Counted from the stretch's first letter, positions 1 through 7,769 are shown. The stretch: 25,776 nucleotides of DNA from Clostridium sp. CAG:167 (GCA_000433735.1 HF998353.1:92919-118694), one strand, 5' to 3'. Made by a program: numbers and translations. Notes: generated by a model not told the origin, from the sequence alone.

Positions 1-369
1 AATAGCCAGAATATATGCCGCAAAAATACCAAACTGTGCAGCTGCTCCCAGCAAGAAACTCTTCGGGTTTGCAATCAACGGAGCGAAGTCTGTCATGGCA
101 CCTACTCCCAAGAAAATCAGAGAAGGCAGAACACTCCACTCATCCAGTTTAAAGAAATAACTTAACAATCCGCCTTCTTCCATAATCTGCGGATAAATAT
201 TTACCAGAAGCATTCCCATGGCGATCGGTACAAGAAGTAATGGCTCGTAGCCTTTTTTAATTGCCAGATACAGGAACAAAAAAGCTACTAAGATCATTAC
301 ATAACTGCGCCAATCCATAGTTCCGTTAAAAAACGCTGTCTGGTGAATAAGATTTTGTAAAACATCCAT
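1..369 (-). CDS. Sodium-translocating decarboxylase, beta subunit (5' part, cut by window edge)
   Basis: This is the first 123 codons of the membrane subunit of a biotin-dependent sodium-pumping decarboxylase (OadB/MmdB/GcdB family). In this family the beta subunit decarboxylates carboxybiotin and couples the reaction to sodium export. I translated it by hand: it opens MDVLQNLIHQTAFF, then a hydrophobic segment (about residues 22-40), the sequence LLLVPIAMGMLLVNI (44-58) and PSLIFLGVGAMTDFAPLIANP, all typical of the family N-terminus. The start ATG at 367-369 follows GGAGG at about 378-382 with good spacing. It lies 32 bases after the biotin carrier gene and reads in the same direction, so it belongs to the decarboxylase operon. 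The gene continues off the left edge, so the catalytic aspartate region cannot be checked. The family call is firm; the substrate is set by the carboxyltransferase subunit. Confidence 0.93.
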   Translation of the reverse strand, partial: MDVLQNLIHQTAFFNGTMDWRSYVMILVAFLFLYLAIKKGYEPLLLVPIAMGMLLVNIYPQIMEEGGLLSYFFKLDEWSVLPSLIFLGVGAMTDFAPLIANPKSFLLGAAAQFGIFAAYILAI

Positions 370-401
370 CTTAATTACCTCCGGTCATTTGTTTGATATG
401 A

Positions 402-782
402 TTAGTTCATGGTAGCCAATACATTACCTGCCTCAACCATATCTCCGGCGGCTACATTGATTGTTGCAATGGTACCATCCTGTGGTGCCACAACTTCATT
501 CTCCATTTTCATAGCCTCAAGAAGAAGAACAACTTCTCCTTTCTTTACTGCCTGTCCGGCTGATGCTTTTACATCCAGAATCTTACCTGGCATTGGAGAT
601 GTAATCTCTACGGAACCTGCTGCTCCTGCCGGAGCGGCTGGTGCTGCCTGTGGTGCTGGTGCAGCTTTTGGTGCAGGAGCGGCTGCTTTTGCTGCTGGTG
701 CAGCTGCCGGTGCTCCGTTTACATTTTCTTCTACTGTTACATCGTAAGCAGTACCATTAACTGTGATTGTATATGTTTTCAT
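402..782 (-). CDS. Biotin carboxyl carrier subunit of the decarboxylase
   Basis: This 126-residue protein carries the biotin that shuttles CO2 from the carboxyltransferase to the membrane beta subunit. A short N-terminal beta segment (MKTYTITVNGTAYDVTVEE) is followed by a flexible Ala/Pro-rich linker (about residues 24-55). A biotinyl domain (about 58-126) then holds the EAMKMENE motif, so the biotinylated residue should be Lys92. The layout matches the gamma/C subunits of methylmalonyl-CoA and glutaconyl-CoA decarboxylases. The start ATG follows AGGAGG at about 791-796. It sits between the OadG-like subunit (20 bases upstream) and the beta subunit (downstream). The linker is low complexity, and a plus-strand open frame over it is only a shadow. 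Confidence 0.95.
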   Translation of the reverse strand: MKTYTITVNGTAYDVTVEENVNGAPAAAPAAKAAAPAPKAAPAPQAAPAAPAGAAGSVEITSPMPGKILDVKASAGQAVKKGEVVLLLEAMKMENEVVAPQDGTIATINVAAGDMVEAGNVLATMN

Positions 783-802
783 GTCTTTTTCCTCCTAAAT
801 AA

Positions 803-1162
803 TTATGAAAATACTCTTTTTTTGATTGAACGGATAACCAGACCATCCGGTGCTACTGCAATACCTGTCTCCTCTGACATCTGTGCTGCTACCGCCGCTG
901 CGATAACAGCAATTAATTCACTGTTATCTGTATTCTGAACGGGTACAGTCTCCTGCTGTACAGGCTTTTGTACCTGTACCTTTTCTTCTGCCACTTCCTC
1001 TTTGCCTTTTCTCTCCAGGAGAGCCGGAACAAATTTCAGCAGATAGATAATAAAGGAAATCAGTATCAACACCGCAAATACGGTTCCCATTCCTAAAGCA
1101 GTATTGGCAAGTCCTTCCGGAATTGTCGTTACCTGTTCTGTCGCTTCAAGAACTGTTATCAC
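803..1162 (-). CDS. OadG-family small membrane subunit of the decarboxylase
   Basis: This 119-residue subunit should anchor and assemble the sodium-pump decarboxylase. One membrane segment lies at about residues 22-45 (GMGTVFAVLILISFIIYLLKF), followed by a charged stretch, a Gln/Val-rich linker, and a C-terminal block (DNSELIAVIAAAVAAQMSEE ... IRSIKK) common in OadG/MmdD proteins. The start codon is GTG (1160-1162). Its Shine-Dalgarno GAGGTGA overlaps the stop codon of the upstream carboxyltransferase gene (1168-1170), which suggests translational coupling. Family assignment rests on length, single helix and position between the carboxyltransferase and the biotin carrier. Delta-subunit annotations are an equivalent name. 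Confidence 0.88.
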   Translation of the reverse strand: MITVLEATEQVTTIPEGLANTALGMGTVFAVLILISFIIYLLKFVPALLERKGKEEVAEEKVQVQKPVQQETVPVQNTDNSELIAVIAAAVAAQMSEETGIAVAPDGLVIRSIKKRVFS

Positions 1163-1167
1163 TCAAA

Positions 1168-2544
1168 TCACCTCATTCCAAACATCTGTAAAGCATAGAT
1201 CAAATGCTTGCGTACAGAAGTTCCCTCTATCACATTGTCCACATAACCTCTGCGTGCGGCACCTTCGGCACCATTCTGCAAAGCCTCAAACTCCTTGGCT
1301 TTCTCTTCCAATGCACTCTTTGTATCAGCCTCTTTCGCAATCTCATCCTGACACATTACCTGTGCTGCTACAGTGGCATCCATTACACCGACTTTAGCTG
1401 AATCCAGAGCCAGTACCAAATCCGCACCAACATGCTTGGAGTTCATTGCTACATAAGCACTTCCATATGCTTCTCCGGTGATCACATTGATCTTTGGAAT
1501 ATCTGCGCTGGCAAAAGCATACATCATATCCGCTACTGCCTGTGAAATAGTCTTCTCTTCTTCCATGGAAGAGGCATATTCTTTCACATTTGTCAATGTA
1601 ATAACCGGGATACCAAAGGAATCACAGAAATATACAAACTGCTCTGCTTTTTTACATCCAGCTGTTGACAAAACGCCTTCTTTACTGTTAGCAATGGCTC
1701 CTACGGTTGCTCCGTCCAGTTTCATAAGTCCTACTACCATTTCCGGTCCATAAGTTTCTTTCAGCTGGATGAAACGGTTCTCATCGGCGATCTGTGTCAA
1801 AGCCTCAGCCGCATCGGTCTTATACGCATCAAATCCGTCTAACATGCGGTTCATATCATCCGCTGTTTCCTCCTCTGCCGATGCACCTGCATTGGCTGGA
1901 AGAAGTCCGATAAGCTCACGGATCTTAGAAAGCACTTCGCCTTCACTGTCACATACAATATCTGCATTTCCCGCCTCTGCCTGGAACTTAGCAGATGCCG
2001 TATCACATTTTTCTTCCCGGTTGCCAAGTACCGCATTCGGAGAATTCACAAATAATTTTCCATTCTCTGCATCCATCAGTGTGATATCAGACAGCTTAGA
2101 TGCCACTGCCACACCGCCGCCACAAGAACCAAGCACAGCACTGATCTGTGGAATAATACCGGATGCTTTTACTTTGGCCATGTAAATCTCTCCAAAGCCT
2201 GCCAGCGCGTCAAACGCTTCCTGGACACGGATTCCTGCGCAATCGATCAACTCGATCACAGGTGCTCCTGCTTTCACTGCCATCTCATAGAGACCGGCAA
2301 TCTTCTTTGCGTGCATCTCTCCAACCGATCCGCCCATTGCTGTCACATCCTGGCTGTATACATAAACCAAATTGGAATCAATGACACCATAACCGGTAAT
2401 AACACCATCGGCTGGCACTGCTTTTTGTTGCATATTGAAATCAGTATTTCTCTTTGTGATCAAACCACCGATCTCAACAAAACTGTTTTCGTCAACAAGT
2501 GCTTCAATGCGCTGTTTTGCTGACATTTTTGCTGAATTACTCAT
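1168..2544 (-). CDS. Biotin-dependent acyl-CoA carboxyltransferase subunit (MmdA-like, divergent)
   Basis: This 458-residue protein is the carboxyltransferase (alpha) subunit that moves a carboxyl group from an acyl-CoA to biotin. The first half (about 1-215) contains AMGGSVGEMHAKKI (69-82), IRVQEAFDALAGFG (105-118) and the GSCGGG loop (139-144). The second half (about 240-458) contains FCDSFGIPVITL (306-317), GEAYGSAYVAM (357-367) and the family C-terminus RRGYVDNVIE (431-440). Methylmalonyl-CoA decarboxylase alpha subunits are usually near 510 residues, so this one is short. The usual second-half motif around PGFLPG is replaced by NVKEYASSMEEEK (319-331). There is no OadA-like domain, so methylmalonyl-CoA is the likeliest substrate and oxaloacetate is unlikely, but the divergence leaves this open. 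The start ATG follows GGAGGG at 2551-2556. It is the first gene of the operon. Confidence 0.85.
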   Translation of the reverse strand: MSNSAKMSAKQRIEALVDENSFVEIGGLITKRNTDFNMQQKAVPADGVITGYGVIDSNLVYVYSQDVTAMGGSVGEMHAKKIAGLYEMAVKAGAPVIELIDCAGIRVQEAFDALAGFGEIYMAKVKASGIIPQISAVLGSCGGGVAVASKLSDITLMDAENGKLFVNSPNAVLGNREEKCDTASAKFQAEAGNADIVCDSEGEVLSKIRELIGLLPANAGASAEEETADDMNRMLDGFDAYKTDAAEALTQIADENRFIQLKETYGPEMVVGLMKLDGATVGAIANSKEGVLSTAGCKKAEQFVYFCDSFGIPVITLTNVKEYASSMEEEKTISQAVADMMYAFASADIPKINVITGEAYGSAYVAMNSKHVGADLVLALDSAKVGVMDATVAAQVMCQDEIAKEADTKSALEEKAKEFEALQNGAEGAARRGYVDNVIEGTSVRKHLIYALQMFGMR

Positions 2545-2569
2545 TTGCAGCCCTCCACTTTGTTTTTAT

Positions 2570-2587
2570 ATAAAATTCAAATTTTAT
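2570..2587. promoter_or_regulatory. AT-rich palindrome in decarboxylase operon leader
   Basis: ATAAAATT and AATTTTAT form an 8-bp inverted repeat around a 2-base centre. It lies between the predicted transcription start (near 2590) and the Shine-Dalgarno at 2551-2556, so it could be an operator. AT-rich palindromes also arise by chance, and no regulator is identified. Confidence 0.35.
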
Positions 2588-2596
2588 CCAAGTGTA

Positions 2597-2625
2597 ATTG
2601 TAACGCTTTTGAACAATTTAATCAA
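2597..2625 (-). promoter_or_regulatory. Sigma-A-type promoter of the decarboxylase operon
   Basis: On the minus strand, -35 TTGATT (2620-2625) and -10 TACAAT (2597-2602) are separated by exactly 17 bases. Transcription should start near 2590, giving a leader of about 45 bases before the carboxyltransferase ATG. Confidence 0.7.
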
Positions 2626-2742
2626 CAATTTTTTTCAAAAATCGTACAGCATTTTGTTATGGTTTTCTTTCTTTTTGATAAAAAAATAATATCTCTTTTT
2701 CTTCTTACATATTATTAATAAAAAATTGTTTTTGGTATCCCT

Positions 2743-3975
2743 ATGAAATATATGAAAAGATTCCTTCTTGTGCTGTGTGTCCTGCTTATGACAGTGGGCT
2801 GTTATGGTGCGTATCTCTGGAAAACAAAGCCAGTGCAGAAGGCAGTTCTGCCTCAGGAATGGACCACTCTTTCCGGCTCTGCTTCCCCTTCCGCCATCTC
2901 CCTTCACAGCCAATACTCCTGTCTGATGGACGCTGATTCAGGCCGGGTCCTATACGGAACGAAAGAAAACGAAAAAAAACCTATGGCCAGCACCACCAAA
3001 ATTATGACAGCCCTGCTGATCCTGGAAGATAACAATCCAGCCTCCTCTGTATCTTTTTCTTCCTACGCCTGTTCCATGCCCAAAGTACACCTGGGAGTCC
3101 GTCCCGGAGAGACTTTTAAGACTAAAGATCTTTTATACTCTCTTCTTCTTGAATCCCACAATGACACCGCCGTGGCTCTGGCTGAATCCTGCGCCGGATC
3201 AGTTTCTGCTTTCGCCAGAAAAATGAACGAAAAAGCGGCCTCCCTGGGTATGAAACAGACGCATTTTGTCACTCCCAACGGACTGGATGCCAAGGGTCAT
3301 TACAGCAGTTCCAAAGATATGTGTATCCTGGCATCCTATGCCTTAAAAAACAAAGAATTCTGCCAGATCATAAAAACACAGTCTCACTCTTTTTCTTCTA
3401 TAAAAACAGACAACTGCTCATCCCGGATTTTTTCTGTTTCCAATAAAGATCTGTTTCTTTCCAGTTACGACGGCGCTCTTGGAATTAAAACAGGGTTCAC
3501 TTCCAAAGCAGGATACTGTTTTGTCGGTGCTGCCAGAAGGCAGGATAAAACTCTGGTTTCCTGTGTTTTAGCCAGCGGCTGGCCCCCTAATAAAAGTTTC
3601 AAATGGGCTGACACCAAAACTCTCATGGATTACGGCATGAATAATTATGAACATTCATCTCTGCCTCTGCCGGATCTTGGCAGCTGTCGGATTCCTGTTA
3701 CAGACGGGAAGGAAGATTTTGTCTGTCTCTCCACCCCCGATCCCGGCCAGGCTCTCCTTGGCCGGCATGATGAAATAAAAATACACTGCTCCTTTTCCCA
3801 AAGCCTCTGCGCCCCGATCCGCAGTAACATAGCCGTAGGAACCATTGAATATTATATAAACGGGAAACTTTTTCTCAAAAAGGATGTTTTTCCTCAAAAG
3901 AGCATTGAAAAATCCAGTATTTCTGATAAAATATGGGATGTATTGCAATGCATTACAGATTCCCTTTGTCCTTAA
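2743..3975 (+). CDS. D-alanyl-D-alanine carboxypeptidase (peptidase S11, DacF/PBP5 type)
   Basis: This 410-residue low-molecular-weight penicillin-binding protein trims the terminal D-Ala from peptidoglycan stem peptides outside the cell. All three active-site motifs are present: SxxK as STTK (Ser83, Lys86), SxN as SHN (Ser138-Asn140) and KTG (249-251). An N-terminal hydrophobic segment (about residues 5-24) serves as signal peptide or membrane anchor. It ends in TVGC, a poor lipobox, so a lipoprotein is possible but not favoured. The segment after about residue 305 fits the family's beta-rich C-terminal domain. The start is uncertain: ATG at 2743 and ATG at 2752 both lack a convincing Shine-Dalgarno. 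The gene is divergent from the decarboxylase operon and probably single. DacF, DacB and DacA orthology cannot be separated here. Confidence 0.9.
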   Translation: MKYMKRFLLVLCVLLMTVGCYGAYLWKTKPVQKAVLPQEWTTLSGSASPSAISLHSQYSCLMDADSGRVLYGTKENEKKPMASTTKIMTALLILEDNNPASSVSFSSYACSMPKVHLGVRPGETFKTKDLLYSLLLESHNDTAVALAESCAGSVSAFARKMNEKAASLGMKQTHFVTPNGLDAKGHYSSSKDMCILASYALKNKEFCQIIKTQSHSFSSIKTDNCSSRIFSVSNKDLFLSSYDGALGIKTGFTSKAGYCFVGAARRQDKTLVSCVLASGWPPNKSFKWADTKTLMDYGMNNYEHSSLPLPDLGSCRIPVTDGKEDFVCLSTPDPGQALLGRHDEIKIHCSFSQSLCAPIRSNIAVGTIEYYINGKLFLKKDVFPQKSIEKSSISDKIWDVLQCITDSLCP

Positions 3976-3992
3976 AACAAAGTAGTTTTTAT

Positions 3993-4020
3993 GCATTTTG
4001 AAAAAAAATGCTTTACTTTT
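3993..4020 (+). terminator. Weak AT-rich terminator after the carboxypeptidase gene
   Basis: GCATTTT (3993-3999) can pair with AAAATGC (4005-4011) around a 5-base loop, followed by TTTACTTTTT. The stem is short and AT-rich, so termination may be inefficient. Its tail overlaps the predicted -35 of the next gene. Confidence 0.35.
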
Positions 4021-4040
4021 TAATCAATTAGTGCTATTGT
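4012..4040 (+). promoter_or_regulatory. Probable promoter of the glutamine synthetase gene
   Basis: The -35 candidate TTTACT (4012-4017) and -10 candidate TATTGT (4035-4040) are 17 bases apart, with an extended TG at 4032-4033. Both hexamers match consensus at four of six positions. The start would be near 4047, leaving about 20 bases before the leader hairpins. Confidence 0.5.
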
Positions 4041-4060
4041 ATGTACATGGTACGTTAGAC

Positions 4061-4103
4061 AGGACGAAGGTGTTCTCATTGAGAGGACACCTTTTTCTAT
4101 TTT
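4061..4103 (+). promoter_or_regulatory. Terminator/anti-terminator leader of glutamine synthetase (ANTAR-like candidate)
   Basis: A terminator hairpin pairs AGGTGTTCTC (4068-4077) with GAGGACACCT (4083-4092) around a 5-base loop, followed by TTTTTCTATTTTTTT. It ends about 50 bases before the start codon, so it would stop transcription before the gene. An alternative hairpin pairs AGGAC (4061-4065) with GTTCT (4072-4076) around the six-base loop GAAGGT. It uses the same bases as the terminator's 5' arm, so only one can form. Six-base-loop hairpins that compete with a terminator are the target type of ANTAR-domain antiterminators, known upstream of nitrogen genes in Firmicutes. The first of the usual two hexaloop hairpins is not evident here, so the ANTAR link is inference. 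Confidence 0.6.
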
Positions 4104-4154
4104 TTTAACGGATTACAAAAGAAATAAAAAAAATGGGAAGGATGGATTTTAACT

Positions 4155-6266
4155 ATGCAGAAAAATGTAATTGAGAATGTTTTTGGAACGAAAGTTTTCA
4201 ATGACGATGTTATGCAGCAGTATTTACCTAAGAAAACTTATGCGGCTCTTAGAAGCACGATTGAAAACGGAGAAGAATTAGTTCCGGAAGTAGCAAATGT
4301 AGTAGCTCATGCAATGAAGGAGTGGGCTTTGGAAAATGGTGCTACCCATTACACTCACTGGTTCCAGCCAATGACAGGAATCACCGCTGAGAAACACGAC
4401 TCTTTCTTAAGTGCTGAATCCGATGCTCACGCAGTATTGGAATTTTCAGGAAAAGAGTTGATCAAGGGCGAGCCGGATGCTTCCTCTTTCCCATCAGGTG
4501 GTCTTCGTGCTACTTTTGAGGCCAGAGGATATACAGCATGGGATTGTACCTCACCGGCATTTTTGAAAGAAGATGCCATCGGTACAGTTCTCTGCATTCC
4601 TACCGCTTTCTGTTCTTACACAGGCGAGGCACTGGATAAGAAAACTCCTCTTCTTCGTTCTATGGAGGCCATCAGTACACAGGCTATCCGTATTTTGAAA
4701 TTATTCGGAAAAGAGGATGTTACCAATGTAAAATGTTCTGTAGGTCCGGAGCAGGAATATTTTCTTATTGACCGTGACCAGTTTTTACAGCGTGATGACC
4801 TGATCTTTACCGGCCGTACATTGTTCGGTTCTATGCCTCCGAAAGGACAGGAACTGGATGACCATTACTTTGGTACCATCCGCGAGCGTCAGGCTTCTTT
4901 CATGAACGAATTAAATATGGAACTCTGGAAATTAGGTATTTTGTCCAAGACACAGCATAACGAAGTTGCTCCGGCACAGCACGAAATGGCTCCTATTTAC
5001 AGCACAGCCAACATTGCTACCGACCACAACCAGTTGGTTATGGAGACTATGAAAAAGGTAGCCCGCCGTCACAACCTGGAGTGTCTGCTTCATGAAAAAC
5101 CTTTTGCCGGTGTAAACGGTTCCGGTAAACATGATAACTGGTCTCTTGTTACCAACACAGGTGAGAACCTCTTGAGCCCGGGTAAAGTTCCTTATGATAA
5201 CAAACAGTTCTTACTGTTCTTAGCTGCTGTTATTGCAGCCGTAGATGACAACGCAGCATTGCTTCGTCTCTCCGCTTCCAACCCTGGAAACGATCACCGT
5301 CTTGGTGCTAACGAGGCACCTCCGGCAATCATCTCTATCTTCCTTGGCGAGCAGCTGGAAGACATTGTAGAGCAGATCCTTGAAAACGGTACGGCATCAC
5401 ACAGCAATAAAGGTGAAAAAATGGATATCGGTGTCCACACCATCCTTCCGATCAAAAAGGATGCTACAGACCGTAACCGTACATCACCGTTCGCTTTTAC
5501 AGGCAACAAGTTCGAGTTCCGTATGGTAGCTTCTTCTATGTCTATCGCCGGTGCCAACACTGTATTGAACGCTACAGTAGCAGATGTATTGAAGACAATG
5601 GCAGATAAACTTGAAAAAGCAGATGACTTTGATAAGGCTGTCGATGAAGTAATCTACGAGACATTGAAAGCTCACCGCAAAGTAATCTTTAACGGAAACG
5701 GATATTCTGATGAGTGGATCGCTGAAGCTGAACGCAGAGGTCTTCCAAATGTTAAGACAATGGTTGATGCTACCGCTTCTCTCTATGACCCTAAAACAAT
5801 CGAAATGTTTGAGAGACAGCATGTATTTAACAAGACCGAACTTGAGTCCCGTGCTGAGATCAATTATGAGGCATATGCTAAGGCAATCAACATCGAAGCT
5901 AAGACTATGATCGAGATGGCTTCCAAACAGTATATTCCGGCAGTTATCAGCTATGTTACAAGTCTGGCTGATTCCATCAACAGCATCAGCGCTGCCTGTG
6001 CTGAAGCAGATCTGTCCGTACAGAAGGATCTTTTAACAAAATGCTCTTCTCTCCTTGCAGAAGCTCAGAAGGCATTGAACGATCTGGTTGCTGCCGATGC
6101 TAAGGCTAACAGCATGGAAGAAGGAAAAGAGCAGGCTGAGTTCTTCAAAGACACTGTCTTTACAACGATGGCCAGCCTCCGTGCTCCAATTGACAAACTG
6201 GAAATGTTAGTTGACAAAGAATATTGGCCGGTACCATCTTATGGAGATATGCTTTTCGAAGTTTAA
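4155..6266 (+). CDS. glnN: Glutamine synthetase type III
   Basis: This cytoplasmic enzyme makes glutamine from glutamate, ammonia and ATP. At 703 residues it has the length of type III enzymes rather than type I (about 440-470). Glutamine synthetase motifs occur in order: GPEQEYFLID (197-206) in the metal site, THWF with QPMTG (67-75) typical of type III, QHNEVAPAQHE (267-277), NGSGKHDNWS (321-330) and HRLGANEAPP (381-390). A long helical C-terminal region (about 560-700) is also typical. The start ATG follows GGAAGGA at about 4136-4142. It is a single gene with its own promoter, leader attenuator and terminator. Nitrogen control by the leader is likely but no regulator is encoded nearby. The call is firm. 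Confidence 0.97.
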   Translation: MQKNVIENVFGTKVFNDDVMQQYLPKKTYAALRSTIENGEELVPEVANVVAHAMKEWALENGATHYTHWFQPMTGITAEKHDSFLSAESDAHAVLEFSGKELIKGEPDASSFPSGGLRATFEARGYTAWDCTSPAFLKEDAIGTVLCIPTAFCSYTGEALDKKTPLLRSMEAISTQAIRILKLFGKEDVTNVKCSVGPEQEYFLIDRDQFLQRDDLIFTGRTLFGSMPPKGQELDDHYFGTIRERQASFMNELNMELWKLGILSKTQHNEVAPAQHEMAPIYSTANIATDHNQLVMETMKKVARRHNLECLLHEKPFAGVNGSGKHDNWSLVTNTGENLLSPGKVPYDNKQFLLFLAAVIAAVDDNAALLRLSASNPGNDHRLGANEAPPAIISIFLGEQLEDIVEQILENGTASHSNKGEKMDIGVHTILPIKKDATDRNRTSPFAFTGNKFEFRMVASSMSIAGANTVLNATVADVLKTMADKLEKADDFDKAVDEVIYETLKAHRKVIFNGNGYSDEWIAEAERRGLPNVKTMVDATASLYDPKTIEMFERQHVFNKTELESRAEINYEAYAKAINIEAKTMIEMASKQYIPAVISYVTSLADSINSISAACAEADLSVQKDLLTKCSSLLAEAQKALNDLVAADAKANSMEEGKEQAEFFKDTVFTTMASLRAPIDKLEMLVDKEYWPVPSYGDMLFEV

Positions 6267-6296
6267 TTTCAAAAAAAATAAATAAAAATCAAAATG

Positions 6297-6334
6297 ATCT
6301 GCTGACGATCTTTAAGACCGCCAGCAGATTTTTT
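6297..6334 (+). terminator. Intrinsic terminator of glutamine synthetase
   Basis: ATCTGCTG (6297-6304) pairs with CAGCAGAT (6322-6329). Inside, CG/CG and TCT/AGA pairs continue the stem across two A-C mismatches, to a TTA loop. A run of T follows (6329-6334). It ends only 16 bases before the next start codon, so the mocR promoter must lie upstream of or within it, or mocR is reached by read-through. Confidence 0.85.
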
Positions 6335-6350
6335 CAGAAATGAGGTTTTT

Positions 6351-7769
6351 ATGATCACAATTTCCCTAAAGACAGATTCCGATATACCTATGTATATCCA
6401 GATTTATGAATATATCAAAAAAGAAATCCTGGCAGGGCGTCTCAGTGCTCCGGAAAAACTCCCTTCCGCCCGTTCTCTGGCGGCTCATCTGCAAGTAAGC
6501 CGCAGTACTGTAGATACCGCTTACGAACAACTAGTAGCAGAAGGCTATGTAGATGCCAGAGAAAAACGAGGCTATTTTGTAAATTCCATTACTCATATGA
6601 CCGGTTTTACAGATTCTGTTGTTCCGGACTTTTCAACCGAATCCCATATACCTTCTGCACCGGAATTTTTTGAGTTTAATCCGGATGCCATTGATACCAC
6701 TCATTTTCCTTATACCGTATGGAAATCCATTGGCAAAAACCAGTTAGACAATCCTCGCAATTTTACCGCCGGCGACAACCTGGGCGAACCATCTCTCAGA
6801 CACGCTGTGGCAACCTATCTTCACGGTTCCAGAGGCGTATCCTGTGAACCGGACCAGGTGGTTGTAGGAGCCGGTCTTGCCCATCTTCTCCAGATGTTAA
6901 GCATTTTATTTGACCGAAAACCGACTGTGGCTTTTGAGAAGCCAGGCTATCAAAATGCCCGCCGCGTTCTTCTCCACAACGGATGCTCTATTGTAGACAT
7001 TCCTTTAAAAAATTCTGTCATGGATGTGGAGGCTCTTGCTGATTCCTCTGCTTCCCTTTGTTATGTTACACCCAGTCACCAGTTTCCTATGGGCAGCGTC
7101 ATGCCTGCCAGCACCAGGGATCAGCTTTTAAAATGGGCTTCCGAAAAGGAGGGACGCTATATTCTGGAAGATGACCACGACAGTGAATTTCGCTATACGG
7201 GCCGCCCGATTCCCGCCCTGCAGAGTTTTTACAAACAGGATACCGTTATCTATATCGGTACTTTTTCAAAGGCAATCTCTCCGGCACTCCGTGTGGGTTA
7301 TATGATCCTTCCGAAAGCGCTGATGAAACAGTATAAAAAAATATGCGGTACTTTTCCCTGTCCTGTATCCAAAACAACCCAGGCCATTTTAGCAGATTTT
7401 ATTCATAAGGGCTATTTTGAAAAACACTTGAACCGTATGCGTAAAATCTATAAGGGAAAACATGATTTTTTGCTGACACAGATCCAAAAATATCTGCCTG
7501 CCCCCCTGTTTTCTGTTTCCGGAGACAATGCAGGTCTGTATGTTTTACTGCACTACCAGGGATCACGCTCCGATGATGAGATCCTGGAAAATGCGCAAAA
7601 AAACAACATCCGGCTTTGCTCTCTGAATGATTATTATCCAGATCCGGATGTTGTTTCCAGTCACACATATTTAATTGGATTTGCCGATCTCAGTCCGGAA
7701 GAGATAACAAAAGGGATTCTGCTTCTGGCTGAGAAAGTATTTCTTTCGCCCGGATCGTATCCTGGCTGA
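6351..7769 (+). CDS. MocR/GabR-type regulator (GntR winged helix fused to aminotransferase-like domain)
   Basis: This 472-residue protein combines an N-terminal GntR-type winged helix (about 10-77; KLPSARSLAAHLQVSRSTVD) with a fold-type I PLP-dependent aminotransferase-like domain (about 110-465). The expected PLP residues are visible: GEPSLR (145-150), TPSHQFPMG (240-248), the EDDHDSEFRY motif (273-282), and the Schiff-base lysine in TFSKAISPALRVGY (Lys307). Such proteins usually activate or repress amino-acid, GABA or vitamin B6 genes in response to PLP and a ligand; the target cannot be named here. The start ATG follows GAGG at about 6342-6345. It lies directly after glnN. Its 3' end overlaps the convergent ribF gene by 80 bp, and its predicted terminator lies inside ribF. 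Length is normal for the family. Confidence 0.92.
   Translation: MITISLKTDSDIPMYIQIYEYIKKEILAGRLSAPEKLPSARSLAAHLQVSRSTVDTAYEQLVAEGYVDAREKRGYFVNSITHMTGFTDSVVPDFSTESHIPSAPEFFEFNPDAIDTTHFPYTVWKSIGKNQLDNPRNFTAGDNLGEPSLRHAVATYLHGSRGVSCEPDQVVVGAGLAHLLQMLSILFDRKPTVAFEKPGYQNARRVLLHNGCSIVDIPLKNSVMDVEALADSSASLCYVTPSHQFPMGSVMPASTRDQLLKWASEKEGRYILEDDHDSEFRYTGRPIPALQSFYKQDTVIYIGTFSKAISPALRVGYMILPKALMKQYKKICGTFPCPVSKTTQAILADFIHKGYFEKHLNRMRKIYKGKHDFLLTQIQKYLPAPLFSVSGDNAGLYVLLHYQGSRSDDEILENAQKNNIRLCSLNDYYPDPDVVSSHTYLIGFADLSPEEITKGILLLAEKVFLSPGSYPG
7597..7656 (-). terminator. Intrinsic terminator of the ribF operon, inside mocR coding sequence
   Basis: Read on the minus strand, AAACAACATCCGG (7656-7644) pairs perfectly over 13 bp with CCGGATGTTGTTT (7613-7601). 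The transcript then continues with four more T (7600-7597), giving seven U in total. The loop is 30 bases. It lies 34 to 93 bases past the ribF stop codon and within codons of mocR. Confidence 0.75.

Noticed and set aside
2743..2810. Lipoprotein signal on the carboxypeptidase
   Set aside because: The cysteine is preceded by TVG, without the Leu/Val/Ile expected at -3, so an ordinary signal or anchor helix is the safer reading.
2635..2913. Minus-strand open frame of 92 codons in the divergent gap
   Set aside because: It overlaps the carboxypeptidase start and runs through A/T-rich intergenic DNA with Lys/Phe-rich translation and no ribosome-binding site.
4041..4055. First ANTAR-type hairpin at ATGTAC/GTACGT
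   Set aside because: The best pairing gives a 3-base loop rather than a hexaloop, and the predicted transcript start falls inside it, so it is probably not part of the RNA.
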